From G963556115 sp963678205 (GTDB taxonomy: Bacteria > Planctomycetota > SZUA-567): DNA of 64,000 nt. A program made the position numbers and the translations under genes. Location of the stretch: positions 1,798,001 to 1,862,000 of the forward strand of contig OY782760.1 of the NCBI GenBank assembly GCA_963678205.1, given 5' to 3'. Below are positions 1 through 8,888 of the stretch, in pieces. The notes under the pieces were generated by a model. That model did no database searches. It was not told where the DNA came from and saw only the letters and a list, made by a program, of their open reading frames with translations. Each line of letters opens with the position of its first letter. The stretch's first letter is position 1.

Positions 1-509
1 TCTCTCATTACATCACCAGCGCAGATATAATCTGGCAGAATAAGGCCGCCTCGGTCGAAATATCTCCATAACTCTTCTGAAGATGTTAGCTCTGAAATGC
101 TATCGGATGAGTCTTGTGTGTTGCATATACTTGCAAGCGCGCTTATCGCTTGTAAATAGAGACCTGGCTGCTCTTTGGGGATGAGTAAAAGTATAATAAC
201 TTTTACTTTGCTTCTATCTGTCCATTCGACACCCTCATTAGATGTGGCTACACCTACAACAAGTTCTGTTACTGAAGAAATTCTAGCGTGAGGAATAGCG
301 ATGCCTTCTGTTATTACTGTAGACATTTCTTCTTCTCGTTTTATTATTTCTTCAAATACTTCTGATACATTGCCAACTCCATGCTCATAGGCGAGTTTTC
401 TAAGGAGCTCCATAATTGCAAGATCTCGTTGGTCTGATTCAATATTACATAGAACATGATTAGGGCTGAAAAGCGATGAAAATTTGACTTTGGCACTAAC
501 AGTAGTCAT
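1..509 (-). CDS. PTS EIIA (PtsN/fructose-type) domain protein, 3' end beyond window
   Basis: Reading leftwards from the ATG at 507-509 gives about 169 residues before the window edge. The motif AIPHAR near residue 74 carries the histidine that is phosphorylated in fructose/mannitol-type EIIA domains, and the flanking residues match the family. After the roughly 150-residue EIIA domain the protein continues with YICAGDVMR, which looks like the start of a CBS domain, so an EIIA-CBS fusion is likely but the end is not visible. No sugar-specific EIIB or EIIC lies nearby, so a regulatory (PtsN-like) role is more likely than sugar transport. The start is well placed after a GGGAGATAAT-type ribosome site. 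Family call confident, CBS part tentative. Confidence 0.85.
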   Translation of the reverse strand, partial: MTTVSAKVKFSSLFSPNHVLCNIESDQRDLAIMELLRKLAYEHGVGNVSEVFEEIIKREEEMSTVITEGIAIPHARISSVTELVVGVATSNEGVEWTDRSKVKVIILLLIPKEQPGLYLQAISALASICNTQDSSDSISELTSSEELWRYFDRGGLILPDYICAGDVMR

Positions 510-742
510 TATTATCTCCCGTTCTGGTAAGATTTATTCAGGATTAATCATAAAATAATTTCTGGTTTTTTGCAAGTTTAGTAATCTAATAATAGCTTAT
601 TTGTAGATGTTTTTTTTAAAAGCACTATACTTTACTTTGCAGTATATATCCCCGTGAGTGAAATTTTTATATTATTAACTATATAATACAGTATAAGTTA
701 TTCTTATACAAGAAAATGTGTTGGAAATTTTGAACTGTGGGG

Positions 743-1159
743 TTATTCAGAGGTGATTTTAAGAACATCCTCTGCAACAAATATTTTGCAGCCACACCGC
801 ACTGCAAGAGCTATTGCATCAGATGGACGACAGTCTATTGAGATTTCTTTTTGATGTGAATCTTCTAATACTAAAATGCTGTAATAGACCGCTCCTCCTT
901 CATCGAATGGCCTTATATCAGATACGATAATATGTTTGATTTTTGCTGCAAGAGCTGCAATTGTATGATAAAGCAAATCATGGGTTAGTGGTCTTGGAAG
1001 TTCGTAGCCGTCAATACTGTTTTTTATAGCTACGGCTTCATTTATTCCGATTTCTATTGTAATTGTTCGGGAGCCATTTTGTTCTTTAAGTACAATTATC
1101 TGTGAAGTACTATTCTCTGAGATTAGAATTTGAATTAACTCGCATTCAATGATCGTCAA
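743..1159 (-). CDS. Bifunctional nuclease (BFN/DUF151) family protein
   Basis: The protein carries the PRPLTHDLL motif and the later SRPSDAIALA-like block (here CRPSDAIALAVRCG) seen in the DUF151 family, exemplified by Thermotoga TM0160. Plant members have nuclease activity; most bacterial members are uncharacterised. The frame is open to a TTG at 1189, but the TTG at 1159 is preferred: it has GGAG seven bases upstream and gives a protein starting where family members start (138 residues). It lies immediately downstream of the FHA-GAF gene and is probably co-transcribed with it. Family assignment is firm, biochemical role unknown. Confidence 0.8.
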   Translation of the reverse strand: MTIIECELIQILISENSTSQIIVLKEQNGSRTITIEIGINEAVAIKNSIDGYELPRPLTHDLLYHTIAALAAKIKHIIVSDIRPFDEGGAVYYSILVLEDSHQKEISIDCRPSDAIALAVRCGCKIFVAEDVLKITSE

Positions 1160-1203
1160 CGTAATTCTCCAGTTTTCTTTATTAATCAAGTTTAAATTAA
1201 TGA

Positions 1204-2640
1204 TTATTGAGAAATCAATGCGCGTACAATTCTTTTGTCATAGAGGAAATCAGCCTTGCTTTGCATTTCTTGGAGAATAAGATCTGTATTCGTTTCTCCT
1301 CTGATTCTTATCTGTTCTTCAAATTCAATAGAAATACCAACAATCTTTGCTGTTTCCGGTATCTCATATCTCTCCAGTTGATTTGGACCACTCATATCTC
1401 CTCTTTCATACATATATCTTATTGTATTCTGTATGCTGTCATAACATTTCATGCTGGCAATGACATTGAGTGAAGCTTTGATCTTTAATCTTTGAATTTC
1501 AAGCTTTTCTTCTGAGCTAATTCCTTGGGTATCAGTGCAGAATAGTTCGGTGTTTTCAGGATTAAGAATACCAATATTAAAGAGTAAACTGGCTAAAACT
1601 ACAGTTTGTTGTGCTTCTTCATCAATATTGAGGTTGGTTGCTATCTTTTGAGCGTAATCTGCAACATCTCTTGAACGGCCTCTTATCTCCGGTACACGTT
1701 CCTCCACAGCCAATACCAGTGTCCTGATGGTACTTATCAAGTCTTCGCGAAGATGACTGCGATACCTGAAGTTTGTAAGAGCCAGACCTACCTGATCTGC
1801 CATAGCGGCAGCAAGCTCTAAGTCTTCTTCTCTAAATGTTATTGCAGGAGTATTACTCGCAAGGTATAATACTCCATTTATGCTACCTGATAATGATAAA
1901 GGCACGCAAATAACACTGCGAATGTTGTTAGCAAGAATGCTCTCTTGTGAACTGAAACGTCCATCTCTAGTGGCATCTGTTGTGAGTATTGCCATTTTAT
2001 CTTCGATGGAGCGTTTAATAATGGAGCGGGATATCATTTCTGTTTCTTTACCAGGTTTTACATCTGAACCGACAGATTCAATTTCTTCTGTTTCGCTATT
2101 ATGCACAAACAGATATGTCCTCTCAGAATTGAAGTGTTCGGTGATTAAAGGAAGTGCAGCTTCAATCAGAGATTTTTCATTTGGAGATTTATCAATAATT
2201 GTCCCTAATTTGTAAAGTGTTCGTAATCGGAACATGTCTGCTCCGTCTCCCTGTGAAGCAGTAAGATCTGTTAGATCTGCAAGATCTAGCTCAAGGTTTG
2301 AACTGCTCTCAGCGTCATCGAAAAACTCAACTTTTGAGTCTTTGTTGTTGCTAGAGACTGAGTAAAAATCAATTAGTGTGCCACCAATTTTTATAGTGTC
2401 ACCATCTCGTAGGAGCTCTTCTTCAATTCGTTCGTCATTGAGAAGAGTTCCATTTCTGCTTTTAAAGTCACGTATAAAACACATCTCTCCAATACGGAAA
2501 ATTTCAGCATGTTTTCTGCTTGCACCCTTATCCATTATCTGAACAGTACAATTATCGTCTCTACCAAGAGTTAGAGACTTGTCTGCCACTTCAAATGTCT
2601 GACCTTTTAAAGGGCCATTGGCCATACGTATTTCTGGCAT
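1204..2640 (-). CDS. FHA-GAF protein with degenerate HD-GYP-like C-terminus
   Basis: Residues 1-95 form an FHA phosphothreonine-binding domain with the conserved GR (26-27), SRKH (41-44) and NG (63-64) positions. Residues 140-290 form a GAF domain. The C-terminal 180 residues follow the HD-GYP pattern (DVADYAQKIATNLNIDEEA, then ASLLFNIGIL), but the metal-binding HD pair is FN at 354-355 and the later HHE and GYP motifs are missing, so phosphodiesterase activity is not expected. It probably reads Ser/Thr phosphorylation (a kinase is encoded at 48-49 kb) and a small ligand. The ATG at 2638-2640 follows GAGAGAAAATAC. The gene precedes the BFN gene in the same direction. Confidence 0.8.
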   Translation of the reverse strand: MPEIRMANGPLKGQTFEVADKSLTLGRDDNCTVQIMDKGASRKHAEIFRIGEMCFIRDFKSRNGTLLNDERIEEELLRDGDTIKIGGTLIDFYSVSSNNKDSKVEFFDDAESSSNLELDLADLTDLTASQGDGADMFRLRTLYKLGTIIDKSPNEKSLIEAALPLITEHFNSERTYLFVHNSETEEIESVGSDVKPGKETEMISRSIIKRSIEDKMAILTTDATRDGRFSSQESILANNIRSVICVPLSLSGSINGVLYLASNTPAITFREEDLELAAAMADQVGLALTNFRYRSHLREDLISTIRTLVLAVEERVPEIRGRSRDVADYAQKIATNLNIDEEAQQTVVLASLLFNIGILNPENTELFCTDTQGISSEEKLEIQRLKIKASLNVIASMKCYDSIQNTIRYMYERGDMSGPNQLERYEIPETAKIVGISIEFEEQIRIRGETNTDLILQEMQSKADFLYDKRIVRALISQ

Positions 2641-2700
2641 GTATTTTCTCTCTTTATAAGTTTAACAAAAAGATTTCCGTTTATTAGAGAACTTCATTAG

Positions 2701-2738
2701 AATTTATCTATCCTGTAATTTTACAGGATAGATAAATT
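2701..2738 (-). terminator. Long perfect hairpin after ilvE
   Basis: Two 18-base arms (2701-2718 and 2721-2738) pair perfectly around a TT loop. It starts four bases after the ilvE stop codon and separates ilvE from the FHA gene. There is no strong U tract, so it may stabilise the message or work as a weak terminator. Confidence 0.6.
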
Positions 2739-2742
2739 GTTA

Positions 2743-3612
2743 TTAACAATTTGCGATGTAATCACGGAAGCGTTTTAACATATCCTGAGTAATAGAACCA
2801 GGTTTTCCTGTGCCGATTTTTCTTCCGTCTATATCTATAACAGCAATTACTTCTGCACCTGTGCCTGTTAGGAAACATTCGTCAGCGGTGTATAAATCAT
2901 AACGCTGAAGATTGGTCTCTTCAACAGCAAGTCCAGCTTCTTTTGCCAGGTTGATAACTAGATTTCTAGTACACCCCTCAAGTATTCCTGAGTAAACTGA
3001 AGGAGTTTTGAGAATGCCATTTTTGATGATAAAGATGTTGTCACCTGTACATTCTGCAACAAATCCCTGATGGTTTAGCATAATTGCTTCAAGTTTTCCT
3101 GCTCTAATTGCTTCCATCTTTGCCATTATATTATTTAGGTAGTTTAAAGTCTTTACTCTAGGATTGAGAGCTTCTCCATGAACTGCTGGAACTGCTGAAG
3201 TAATAATATCAAGACCTTTTTGGTATAGTTCTTCTGGGTATAGAGCTATACTAGCAGCGATAATAATTACCGTTGCTTTATCGCATTTTCTTGGATCTAA
3301 CCCTAAATCTCCAGTACCTCTAGTAACTAGCAGCCTAATATAAGCGTCTGTTAGTTCATTCGCTTTTATTGTATCATTTAGTGCTTTTACCATATCTTCT
3401 TTGCTGATAGGAATTTCAAGGTTGACATAATGAGCACCTTCATAAAGGCGGTCAATATGTTCTTTACAAAGGAATACTTTCCCATTATAGGCTCTAATCC
3501 CTTCAAAAACTCCATCACCATATAAAAGACCGTGATCGTAAACTGAAACCTTTGCTTCGCTTTGATTTACAAGTTCGCCGTCTATCCAAACTTTGAGTTC
3601 CTTTTTTGACAT
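2743..3612 (-). CDS. ilvE: Branched-chain amino acid aminotransferase
   Basis: Fold-type IV PLP aminotransferase, 289 residues, the usual length. It contains YDHGLLYGDGVFEGIR near the N-terminus, the probable PLP-binding Lys154 in PRVKTLNYLNN, and ECTGDNIF, typical of the class. It would interconvert Leu, Ile and Val with their 2-oxo acids. D-amino-acid transaminase and 4-amino-4-deoxychorismate lyase share the fold, but length and motifs fit IlvE best. The ATG follows AAAGGTCACGAGA. It has its own promoter-like sequence upstream and a hairpin downstream, so it is likely monocistronic. Confidence 0.9.
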   Translation of the reverse strand: MSKKELKVWIDGELVNQSEAKVSVYDHGLLYGDGVFEGIRAYNGKVFLCKEHIDRLYEGAHYVNLEIPISKEDMVKALNDTIKANELTDAYIRLLVTRGTGDLGLDPRKCDKATVIIIAASIALYPEELYQKGLDIITSAVPAVHGEALNPRVKTLNYLNNIMAKMEAIRAGKLEAIMLNHQGFVAECTGDNIFIIKNGILKTPSVYSGILEGCTRNLVINLAKEAGLAVEETNLQRYDLYTADECFLTGTGAEVIAVIDIDGRKIGTGKPGSITQDMLKRFRDYIANC

Positions 3613-3675
3613 TCTCGTGACCTTTTCGCTACTGATTTAATAACGTATTTTCATAATTGCAACACAGTAATTTAT

Positions 3676-3703
3676 ATTTTAGATGTCTAGGGCTATAGGT
3701 CAA
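3676..3703 (-). promoter_or_regulatory. Sigma70-type promoter of ilvE
   Basis: On the minus strand TTGACC (3703-3698) and TAAAAT (3681-3676) are separated by 16 bases, about 65 bases upstream of the ilvE start codon. Confidence 0.5.
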
Positions 3704-3829
3704 TAATAAAGATGTAATTATTTGCTATTTCCTTTACAGTATGTAAATATGATGTATGCGCTTTATTTCAATTATAAGGATTTCTTTGGATTATATTTTA
3801 TGTATTTTAGCAGTTTTGATAATGTGATA

Positions 3830-4912
3830 TTATTGATATGCATAGATCTCATTTATTTCAAGCATACTAATAAAGGTATCTGCAATGTTTGGGTCGAACT
3901 GCTTACCACGCTCTTCTTTGATAATGTTCAATGCCTTTTCATAAGGCATAGTTGAACGATATGGTCTATTGGTTCGCATGGCATTCCATGTGTCACATAC
4001 AGAGATTATCCTTGCTATAAGTGGAATATCGTCCCCTATAAGGTTGTCTGGATAACCTCCTCCTTCAAATCGTTCGTGATGGCTTCTAATTGCAGGGAGA
4101 ATAGCACCAAATTCTGGAATAGGGCGAAGAATCTTCTCACCTTGAACTGGGTGTTCTTTTATTAGATCAAATTCTTCAGGGGTTAATATTGCTGGTTTTA
4201 GCAGGACATGTTCTGGTACAGCGATTTTCCCAATATCATGAAGCTGCCCAGCTGTTTTGATTGTTGTCTGAAAAGATAAGGACATTCCCATTTCTTTTGA
4301 AAGAGCTTGGGCTAAATCTGCTACAGAACTTGAGTGGGCGCATGTATATTCATCTCGTGCATCAATAGCATTTGTCAGAGTTGTTAGTGTTGCCATAAAC
4401 AATTTCTGATTTTCAAGTTTTGCTTCTGCAATTTCTTTTTCAAGCTGCTCATTATAACTTGCTAGCTTTGTTCTAAGTTCTTCATTTTGTTTGCGCAGAC
4501 GCTCATTCTCTAAAATTTTACTTACAGCTTCTATGAGTGCCATAGGGCGAAATGGCTTCTGTAAAAAGTGATTTGCTCCATAATTCAGTGCATCGGCTAT
4601 AGCATTAAGCTCGGCATGTCCTGTCATTATAATAAAGGGTGCTTTTATGCCAGTTTTTTTAGCCCAGCTTAAGAGATCTACTCCAGATTCACCAGGCATA
4701 ACTACATCGGAAATAATTAGGTCATAATCGTTTTCATTAATCAGTATTTTGGCTACTGCGACATTCTCTGCACTATCTATATCATAAGAGCAAGTATTGA
4801 GTGCTTCTGTTATGACCATTCTAAGTGTTGCGTCATCATCAACAACAAGAATCTTTTCTTGTATGCTTTCAAATGAGTTAATAGTATTTGAAAATTGTTT
4901 GTTTTCAGTCAT
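3830..4912 (-). CDS. Response regulator with HD-GYP phosphodiesterase output
   Basis: A REC domain (about residues 20-138) has the acidic pocket DDD at 25-27, probable phosphoacceptor Asp69 in ISDVVMPG, and Lys119 in the KPF motif. A coiled-coil linker (135-172) leads to an HD-GYP domain with His193, HD at 225-226 in LHDIGKI, HHE at 278-280 and GGGYP ending at 288. All metal-ligand positions are present, so it should hydrolyse cyclic di-GMP (or cGAMP) under control of phosphorylation. No kinase is adjacent; the CheA-like kinase at 18-20 kb is a possible partner, but this is speculation. Confidence 0.88.
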   Translation of the reverse strand: MTENKQFSNTINSFESIQEKILVVDDDATLRMVITEALNTCSYDIDSAENVAVAKILINENDYDLIISDVVMPGESGVDLLSWAKKTGIKAPFIIMTGHAELNAIADALNYGANHFLQKPFRPMALIEAVSKILENERLRKQNEELRTKLASYNEQLEKEIAEAKLENQKLFMATLTTLTNAIDARDEYTCAHSSSVADLAQALSKEMGMSLSFQTTIKTAGQLHDIGKIAVPEHVLLKPAILTPEEFDLIKEHPVQGEKILRPIPEFGAILPAIRSHHERFEGGGYPDNLIGDDIPLIARIISVCDTWNAMRTNRPYRSTMPYEKALNIIKEERGKQFDPNIADTFISMLEINEIYAYQ

Positions 4913-5090
4913 AGTATTTCAAACCTGATAAAGTAATGTTGAGCCTAAAATATTATCATATCATAAAATTATAAATTAAACTATAGAATTTCTTGCTAAT
5001 TAAATATAAAACATGATGATTAAAAGCATTGCAAAGTTTTTGCAGAGTTTTTTTCGATTAGGAAATAATAGTATTACGAAAAAAGAATAT

Positions 5091-6518
5091 TTAAATATTG
5101 AACAGTCTTTGTATTATTTTTTTAAACTTGTTGCCTCTCTCTTGAAAATTGATAAACATTCCGTAGCTTGCGCAACCAGGACTAAGTAAGACTACTCCAT
5201 TGCTGGTCTTCTTTGAAGCTGCTTTTATTGCTTCTTCAAAGGAATCACTTGCTATAAGAGTGGTGTCAAAGTCTGGGGCGAATCCTTTAATTTGTTCATT
5301 TAATATCGAAGCTGTTTGTCCAATTAGTATTGCTGCTTTTGCTTTGTGGGCAATCTCTTTACTCATATCAATGAGTGAAATCTTTTTATCATAGCCTCCT
5401 GCAATTATTATGATTTCTCTATCTCCATATGAGTTTAAGGCAGCGATACTACTCTCTGGTGTTGTTGCAATAGAATCGTTGACATATAAGATGCCTTCAA
5501 TCTCAGCTATAACCTCTTGTCTGTGAGCAAGCCCAGTAAAATCTGACAGACCTGAATCAAATTTATTGATTTTGTCTAGTGATTTTGTTTGCTGCAGGTA
5601 TAGATATGCGGCAGTTAGAGCTTGAAGAGCATTTGATAAATTGTGTTTACCAGGTAGTTTTAGAGATGATAGCTTGGCTAAGACCTGTTCTTTTCCCTGG
5701 TGTCTTATAATAAAGTTATTGTTCTTAATGAATGCTAAGTTGTCAAATTTTTTGTCAGACATTGATGTAAAGAATACGGTTGAATTTGTAAATTCATCCC
5801 ATTTCTTCAGCTCAGCATCTTCATAGTTAAGAATAGAATATGAATTTTGTGTTTGAGCAGTAATTATAGCTTTTTTGTCGTGATAGTAATTTTCTAAAGT
5901 TTTGTGCCAGTCTAGGTGATTGGGAGCGAGATTGGTAATAATTGCAACATCTGGTGAAAACGCTTCTTTGGCTAAATGGTACAATTGGAAAGATGAAAGT
6001 TCAAGTATTGCAGGGGTCCCAATAGGATAAGAACCCAACCTTGATAAAAGAGATCCTCCTATATTTCCACCACTCAATGTGTTTGGGTTGATTGCTGTTA
6101 ATATACTTGCTAGTAGGGATGTTGTGGTTGATTTCCCATTTGAGCCTGTTATCGCTAGTACAGAACCATTGTATCTATTTTTATGTTCAGATGCAAAAAT
6201 ACCGATTTCTGTAGTAACGGGAATTCCTGTTTGCTGAGTAAGTTTTAGGAATTTATTATTTGGTTTTACTGCTGGATTTACAATAAGCAAATCTGTATTA
6301 GTAAAATCAGACTCTCGATGTTTTTCCAAGACGTATTCAATGTTGTCAAATTTTTTCAACGCTTCTAGTGATGGGGCTAAGGTTTTGCTGTCCCTAAGGT
6401 CTGTTATTAATACTTCTTTTCCTTGACTTGCCCAGTATTCTGCAACACCTACACCGCCTCCAAAGAGACCCAGACCCATTACTGTAACCCTTTGAATATC
6501 ATTTGCGGCTTTGTTCAT
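5091..6518 (-). CDS. murD: UDP-N-acetylmuramoylalanine--D-glutamate ligase
   Basis: Mur ligase, 475 residues. The N-terminal Rossmann domain starts VTVMGLGLFGGG (residues 11-22), the ATP-binding loop GSNGKSTTT is at 125-133, and the family blocks NLAPNHLDWH and VNDSIATTPES follow. It adds D-Glu to UDP-MurNAc-L-Ala in the cytoplasmic stage of peptidoglycan synthesis. MurD fits better than MurC, E or F because of the NDSIATTPES block and N-terminal GxGxxG. The ATG follows AAGGAATTAAA. No other division or cell-wall genes are next to it, so it is outside a dcw cluster. Confidence 0.92.
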   Translation of the reverse strand: MNKAANDIQRVTVMGLGLFGGGVGVAEYWASQGKEVLITDLRDSKTLAPSLEALKKFDNIEYVLEKHRESDFTNTDLLIVNPAVKPNNKFLKLTQQTGIPVTTEIGIFASEHKNRYNGSVLAITGSNGKSTTTSLLASILTAINPNTLSGGNIGGSLLSRLGSYPIGTPAILELSSFQLYHLAKEAFSPDVAIITNLAPNHLDWHKTLENYYHDKKAIITAQTQNSYSILNYEDAELKKWDEFTNSTVFFTSMSDKKFDNLAFIKNNNFIIRHQGKEQVLAKLSSLKLPGKHNLSNALQALTAAYLYLQQTKSLDKINKFDSGLSDFTGLAHRQEVIAEIEGILYVNDSIATTPESSIAALNSYGDREIIIIAGGYDKKISLIDMSKEIAHKAKAAILIGQTASILNEQIKGFAPDFDTTLIASDSFEEAIKAASKKTSNGVVLLSPGCASYGMFINFQERGNKFKKIIQRLFNI

Positions 6519-6541
6519 TTTAATTCCTTAATCAATGGTTT

Positions 6542-7312
6542 TTAAATGTTATTACTATAATAATACATACTTATAAAAGCAATTAAATTGTTCGTGATGT
6601 GGAGTACAATCGGCACTTTTATTGCGTTAGTTTTTATGCGAGCGATGCCTAGAACTATACCAATTATTATTATTTCTGTGAGTATTATACTGCTGTACTG
6701 GTATGAGTGTGCTAACGACCAGAATATAGCGGAGAGTAATACTGTTACTCCTTTAGGTAGTAGTAATGATAATCCAGTGAATATAACCCCTCTAAAAACG
6801 ATTTCTTCCCAAAGTGGAGCGAGAACTACAGCTGAAAGAAAGAACATCAAGAATCCTCCATTATGTTTAGTTGCTGATATCATTAGTGATTTTTGCCATT
6901 GTGTAATTTCGGGGAGTAAAAATATTTTGCTATTGATAAGATTAATCATAATTGCAATGATAACAATTATAATACAGTATTTTAAGTATGTCTTTTGTGT
7001 CACCGGGTGTTTATTAATTGCTAGACAGTTGTTGGTATTATTTATAAGGCGGGAATAGTATTGTTTTAGTTTTCTTTTCCAGATCATATTGATTAGTATG
7101 GCTGCCATTAGGCTTGAGAAGGTGTATGTGAATATAAATGGGATATTCTGGAATTCATTTGATAAATCTGTTTTATTTACATAGTTGATTTGATGCCAAA
7201 TATAGGCAATAACTATACCGGTACCGACTATGACTATTGCTGAAAGGAAAATAGACAATATTAGTAGCTTAAAGTTTAAGAGTTTTGATTGCTGGTTAAT
7301 TTTATTATTCAT
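6542..7312 (-). CDS. CPBP-family intramembrane metalloprotease (CAAX/Abi type)
   Basis: Polytopic membrane protein of 256 residues. The EEIVFRG motif lies in a transmembrane helix (APLWEEIVFRGVIF), followed by SLAHSYQ and a third His in LHITNNLIAF, the probable catalytic and metal-binding set of this family. Bacterial CPBP proteins include prenyl-protein proteases and self-immunity proteins; the substrate cannot be predicted. The ATG follows a strong AGGAG. It starts upstream of murD in the same direction with 23 bases between them. Confidence 0.85.
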   Translation of the reverse strand: MNNKINQQSKLLNFKLLILSIFLSAIVIVGTGIVIAYIWHQINYVNKTDLSNEFQNIPFIFTYTFSSLMAAILINMIWKRKLKQYYSRLINNTNNCLAINKHPVTQKTYLKYCIIIVIIAIMINLINSKIFLLPEITQWQKSLMISATKHNGGFLMFFLSAVVLAPLWEEIVFRGVIFTGLSLLLPKGVTVLLSAIFWSLAHSYQYSSIILTEIIIIGIVLGIARIKTNAIKVPIVLHITNNLIAFISMYYYSNNI

Positions 7313-7340
7313 AATCTCCTAGTTCATATTTTTATTATAT

Positions 7341-7370
7341 AATAAAAAACCCTGATCGTAAAGATCAGGG
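7341..7370 (-). terminator. Rho-independent terminator of tRNA-Leu
   Basis: On the minus strand the stem CCCTGATC/GATCAGGG (7370-7350, loop of five) is followed at once by TTTTTTATT. It lies 40 bases beyond the tRNA 3' end and before the CPBP gene. Confidence 0.85.
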
Positions 7371-7409
7371 TAAAATATAATATTGAGTAAACTCAATTTG
7401 CTTTTTATT

Positions 7410-7494
7410 TGGTGCGGAGCGGGAGACTTGAACTCCCACTTCGTTAGAAACTAGATCCTAAATCTAGCGCGTCTGCCAATTCCGCCAGCTCCGC
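7410..7494 (-). tRNA. tRNA-Leu (anticodon TAG)
   Basis: The minus strand folds as a class II tRNA of 85 nt with encoded CCA. Acceptor GCGGAGC (7494-7488) pairs with GCTCCGC (7420-7414). The anticodon stem CTAGA/TCTAG encloses TTTAGGA, anticodon TAG, and a long variable arm is followed by a GTTCAAGTC T-loop. Confidence 0.97.
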
Positions 7495-7575
7495 ATCAAC
7501 TTTGTATTGAGAAGTATATAGGAATTTAATTATGTTGCAATACCTTTTTTGATAAAAAAAAATAAATTTTTGTTC

Positions 7576-7616
7576 TTGACAATTTATCGAGATAGTATAT
7601 ATTCTTAATTAAGAAT
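7576..7616 (+). promoter_or_regulatory. Promoter and palindromic operator of the Fur/PerR gene
   Basis: TTGACA (7576-7581) and TATATT (7598-7603) are spaced by 16 bases. The perfect palindrome ATTCTTAATTAAGAAT at 7601-7616 overlaps the end of the -10 element and the expected start point. It could be an autoregulatory operator, though it does not match the classical Fur or PerR box exactly. Confidence 0.6.
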
Positions 7617-7708
7617 TGTTACTAACTAGTTTTAAGTATTGCAGTTTGTTTATGTTCTGAAATATTAGGGATATTTAAGTTAGTCTTTTAAATTTAAAGG
7701 AGTATCAA

Positions 7709-8164
7709 ATGAATTTTTCAAAAGTTGCAGTAGATAGAAAGGTAGAAAATTTTCTTGAAAAATGTCGAGTTGATAAAGTTAAAATTACTCCTCAAAGAAT
7801 AGAAATTTTTAGAGCGCTTGCTGCGACAGACGAACATCCTGGAGTAGACGAGGTTTATAATAAAGTGCGCCCGATCATGCCTAATGTTTCAAAAGATACT
7901 GTTTATCGTACGCTTTCACTTTTTGAGGATATTGGAGCAGCAATAAAAGTTGAGCAGTTATGCGAAAGAGTTCGATATGACGCAGATACTAATGAACATC
8001 AGCATTTTGTATGTGAGAAGTGTGGTAATGTTAAAGATTTTTACTATAGCGGAGTAATGAATCTTTTTGATAAAAAAGTTCTGGATGAAGTTGGTGAAGT
8101 AAAATCAATTGCCTTACAGCTTAGAGGAGTATGTAAAGATTGTTTGAAGAAAAATAAGAAGTAA
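7709..8164 (+). CDS. Fur-family repressor, PerR-like
   Basis: Protein of 151 residues. The N-terminal winged helix contains KITPQRIEIFRAL and SKDTVYRTLSLFEDIG, typical of Fur-family DNA recognition. The C-terminal dimerisation domain has NEHQHFVCEKCGNV and a second CKDC, so both structural zinc CxxC motifs are present. The neighbouring rubrerythrin suggests a peroxide sensor (PerR), but Fur itself cannot be excluded. The ATG follows AAAGGAGTATCAA. The gene has its own promoter and palindrome upstream; 73 bases separate it from rubrerythrin in the same direction. Confidence 0.88.
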   Translation: MNFSKVAVDRKVENFLEKCRVDKVKITPQRIEIFRALAATDEHPGVDEVYNKVRPIMPNVSKDTVYRTLSLFEDIGAAIKVEQLCERVRYDADTNEHQHFVCEKCGNVKDFYYSGVMNLFDKKVLDEVGEVKSIALQLRGVCKDCLKKNKK

Positions 8165-8237
8165 ATTATGCAAATAATGTAAAATTTGGTTGTAAATCAC
8201 TGGTGTTATTAAAATTATTAATTAAGGAGACTTTAAA

Positions 8238-8780
8238 ATGGCGAAATATGTATGTACTATCTGCGGTTATACTCAAGAAGGTGAAGCCCCTGAAATCTGC
8301 CCAACATGTGGCGCAACAAAAGATAAGTTTGTAAAGCAGACTGAGGGTGAATTGGTTTTTGCTGATGAACATAGAATTGGTGTTGCCAAGGATGTAGATC
8401 AGGAAGTTCTTGATGGATTAAGAGCAAATTTCACAGGTGAGTGTACCGAGGTAGGTATGTACCTTGCAATGAGCCGTCAAGCAGATCGCGAAGGCTTTCC
8501 TGAGGTGGCTGAAGCGTATAAGCGCATTGCTATTGAAGAAGCTGATCACGCAGCCCGTTTTGCTGAACTTCTAGGTGAAGTCGTTGTAGCTGATACTAAG
8601 GCTAATCTAATGGCTCGTGTTGAAGCAGAACATGGCGCAACTCAGGGTAAGCTTGATATCGCAAAGAGAGCAAAAGAGCTGGGTTACGATGCGATTCATG
8701 ACACTGTACATGAAATGTGTAAGGATGAGGCTCGTCATGGCTGTGCATTCAAAGGTTTACTGGATCGCTATTTCGGTTAA
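8238..8780 (+). CDS. Rubrerythrin with N-terminal rubredoxin domain (reverse rubrerythrin)
   Basis: Residues 1-40 form a rubredoxin-like iron site with CTICGY and CPTCG. Residues 50-180 are a ferritin-like four-helix domain with diiron ligands in FTGECTEVG, EEADHAARF and KDEARHG. Having rubredoxin first is the arrangement of clostridial reverse rubrerythrins, which act as NADH-linked peroxidases through separate electron carriers. It should detoxify hydrogen peroxide in an anaerobe. Strong ribosome site AAGGAG. It lies downstream of the PerR-like gene and ends at a strong hairpin. Confidence 0.92.
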   Translation: MAKYVCTICGYTQEGEAPEICPTCGATKDKFVKQTEGELVFADEHRIGVAKDVDQEVLDGLRANFTGECTEVGMYLAMSRQADREGFPEVAEAYKRIAIEEADHAARFAELLGEVVVADTKANLMARVEAEHGATQGKLDIAKRAKELGYDAIHDTVHEMCKDEARHGCAFKGLLDRYFG

Positions 8781-8812
8781 TACTGACCATACCAAACACG
8801 TAGTAGTAACTA

Positions 8813-8848
8813 ATAATCCTGAACTCGATCAATTGAGTTCAGGATTAT
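8813..8848 (+). terminator. Hairpin terminator after rubrerythrin
   Basis: Arms 8813-8826 and 8835-8848 (ATAATCCTGAACTC and its complement) are perfect, with an eight-base loop. It lies between the convergent rubrerythrin and uraA genes and may serve both. Confidence 0.75.
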
Positions 8849-8888
8849 ATTTATGATACTTTTATTAATAAGTTTACTTCTTGCATTT

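Noticed and set aside
3722..3955. Plus-strand open frame over the end of the REC-HD-GYP gene
   Set aside because: Overlaps a well-supported gene on the other strand and has no domain.
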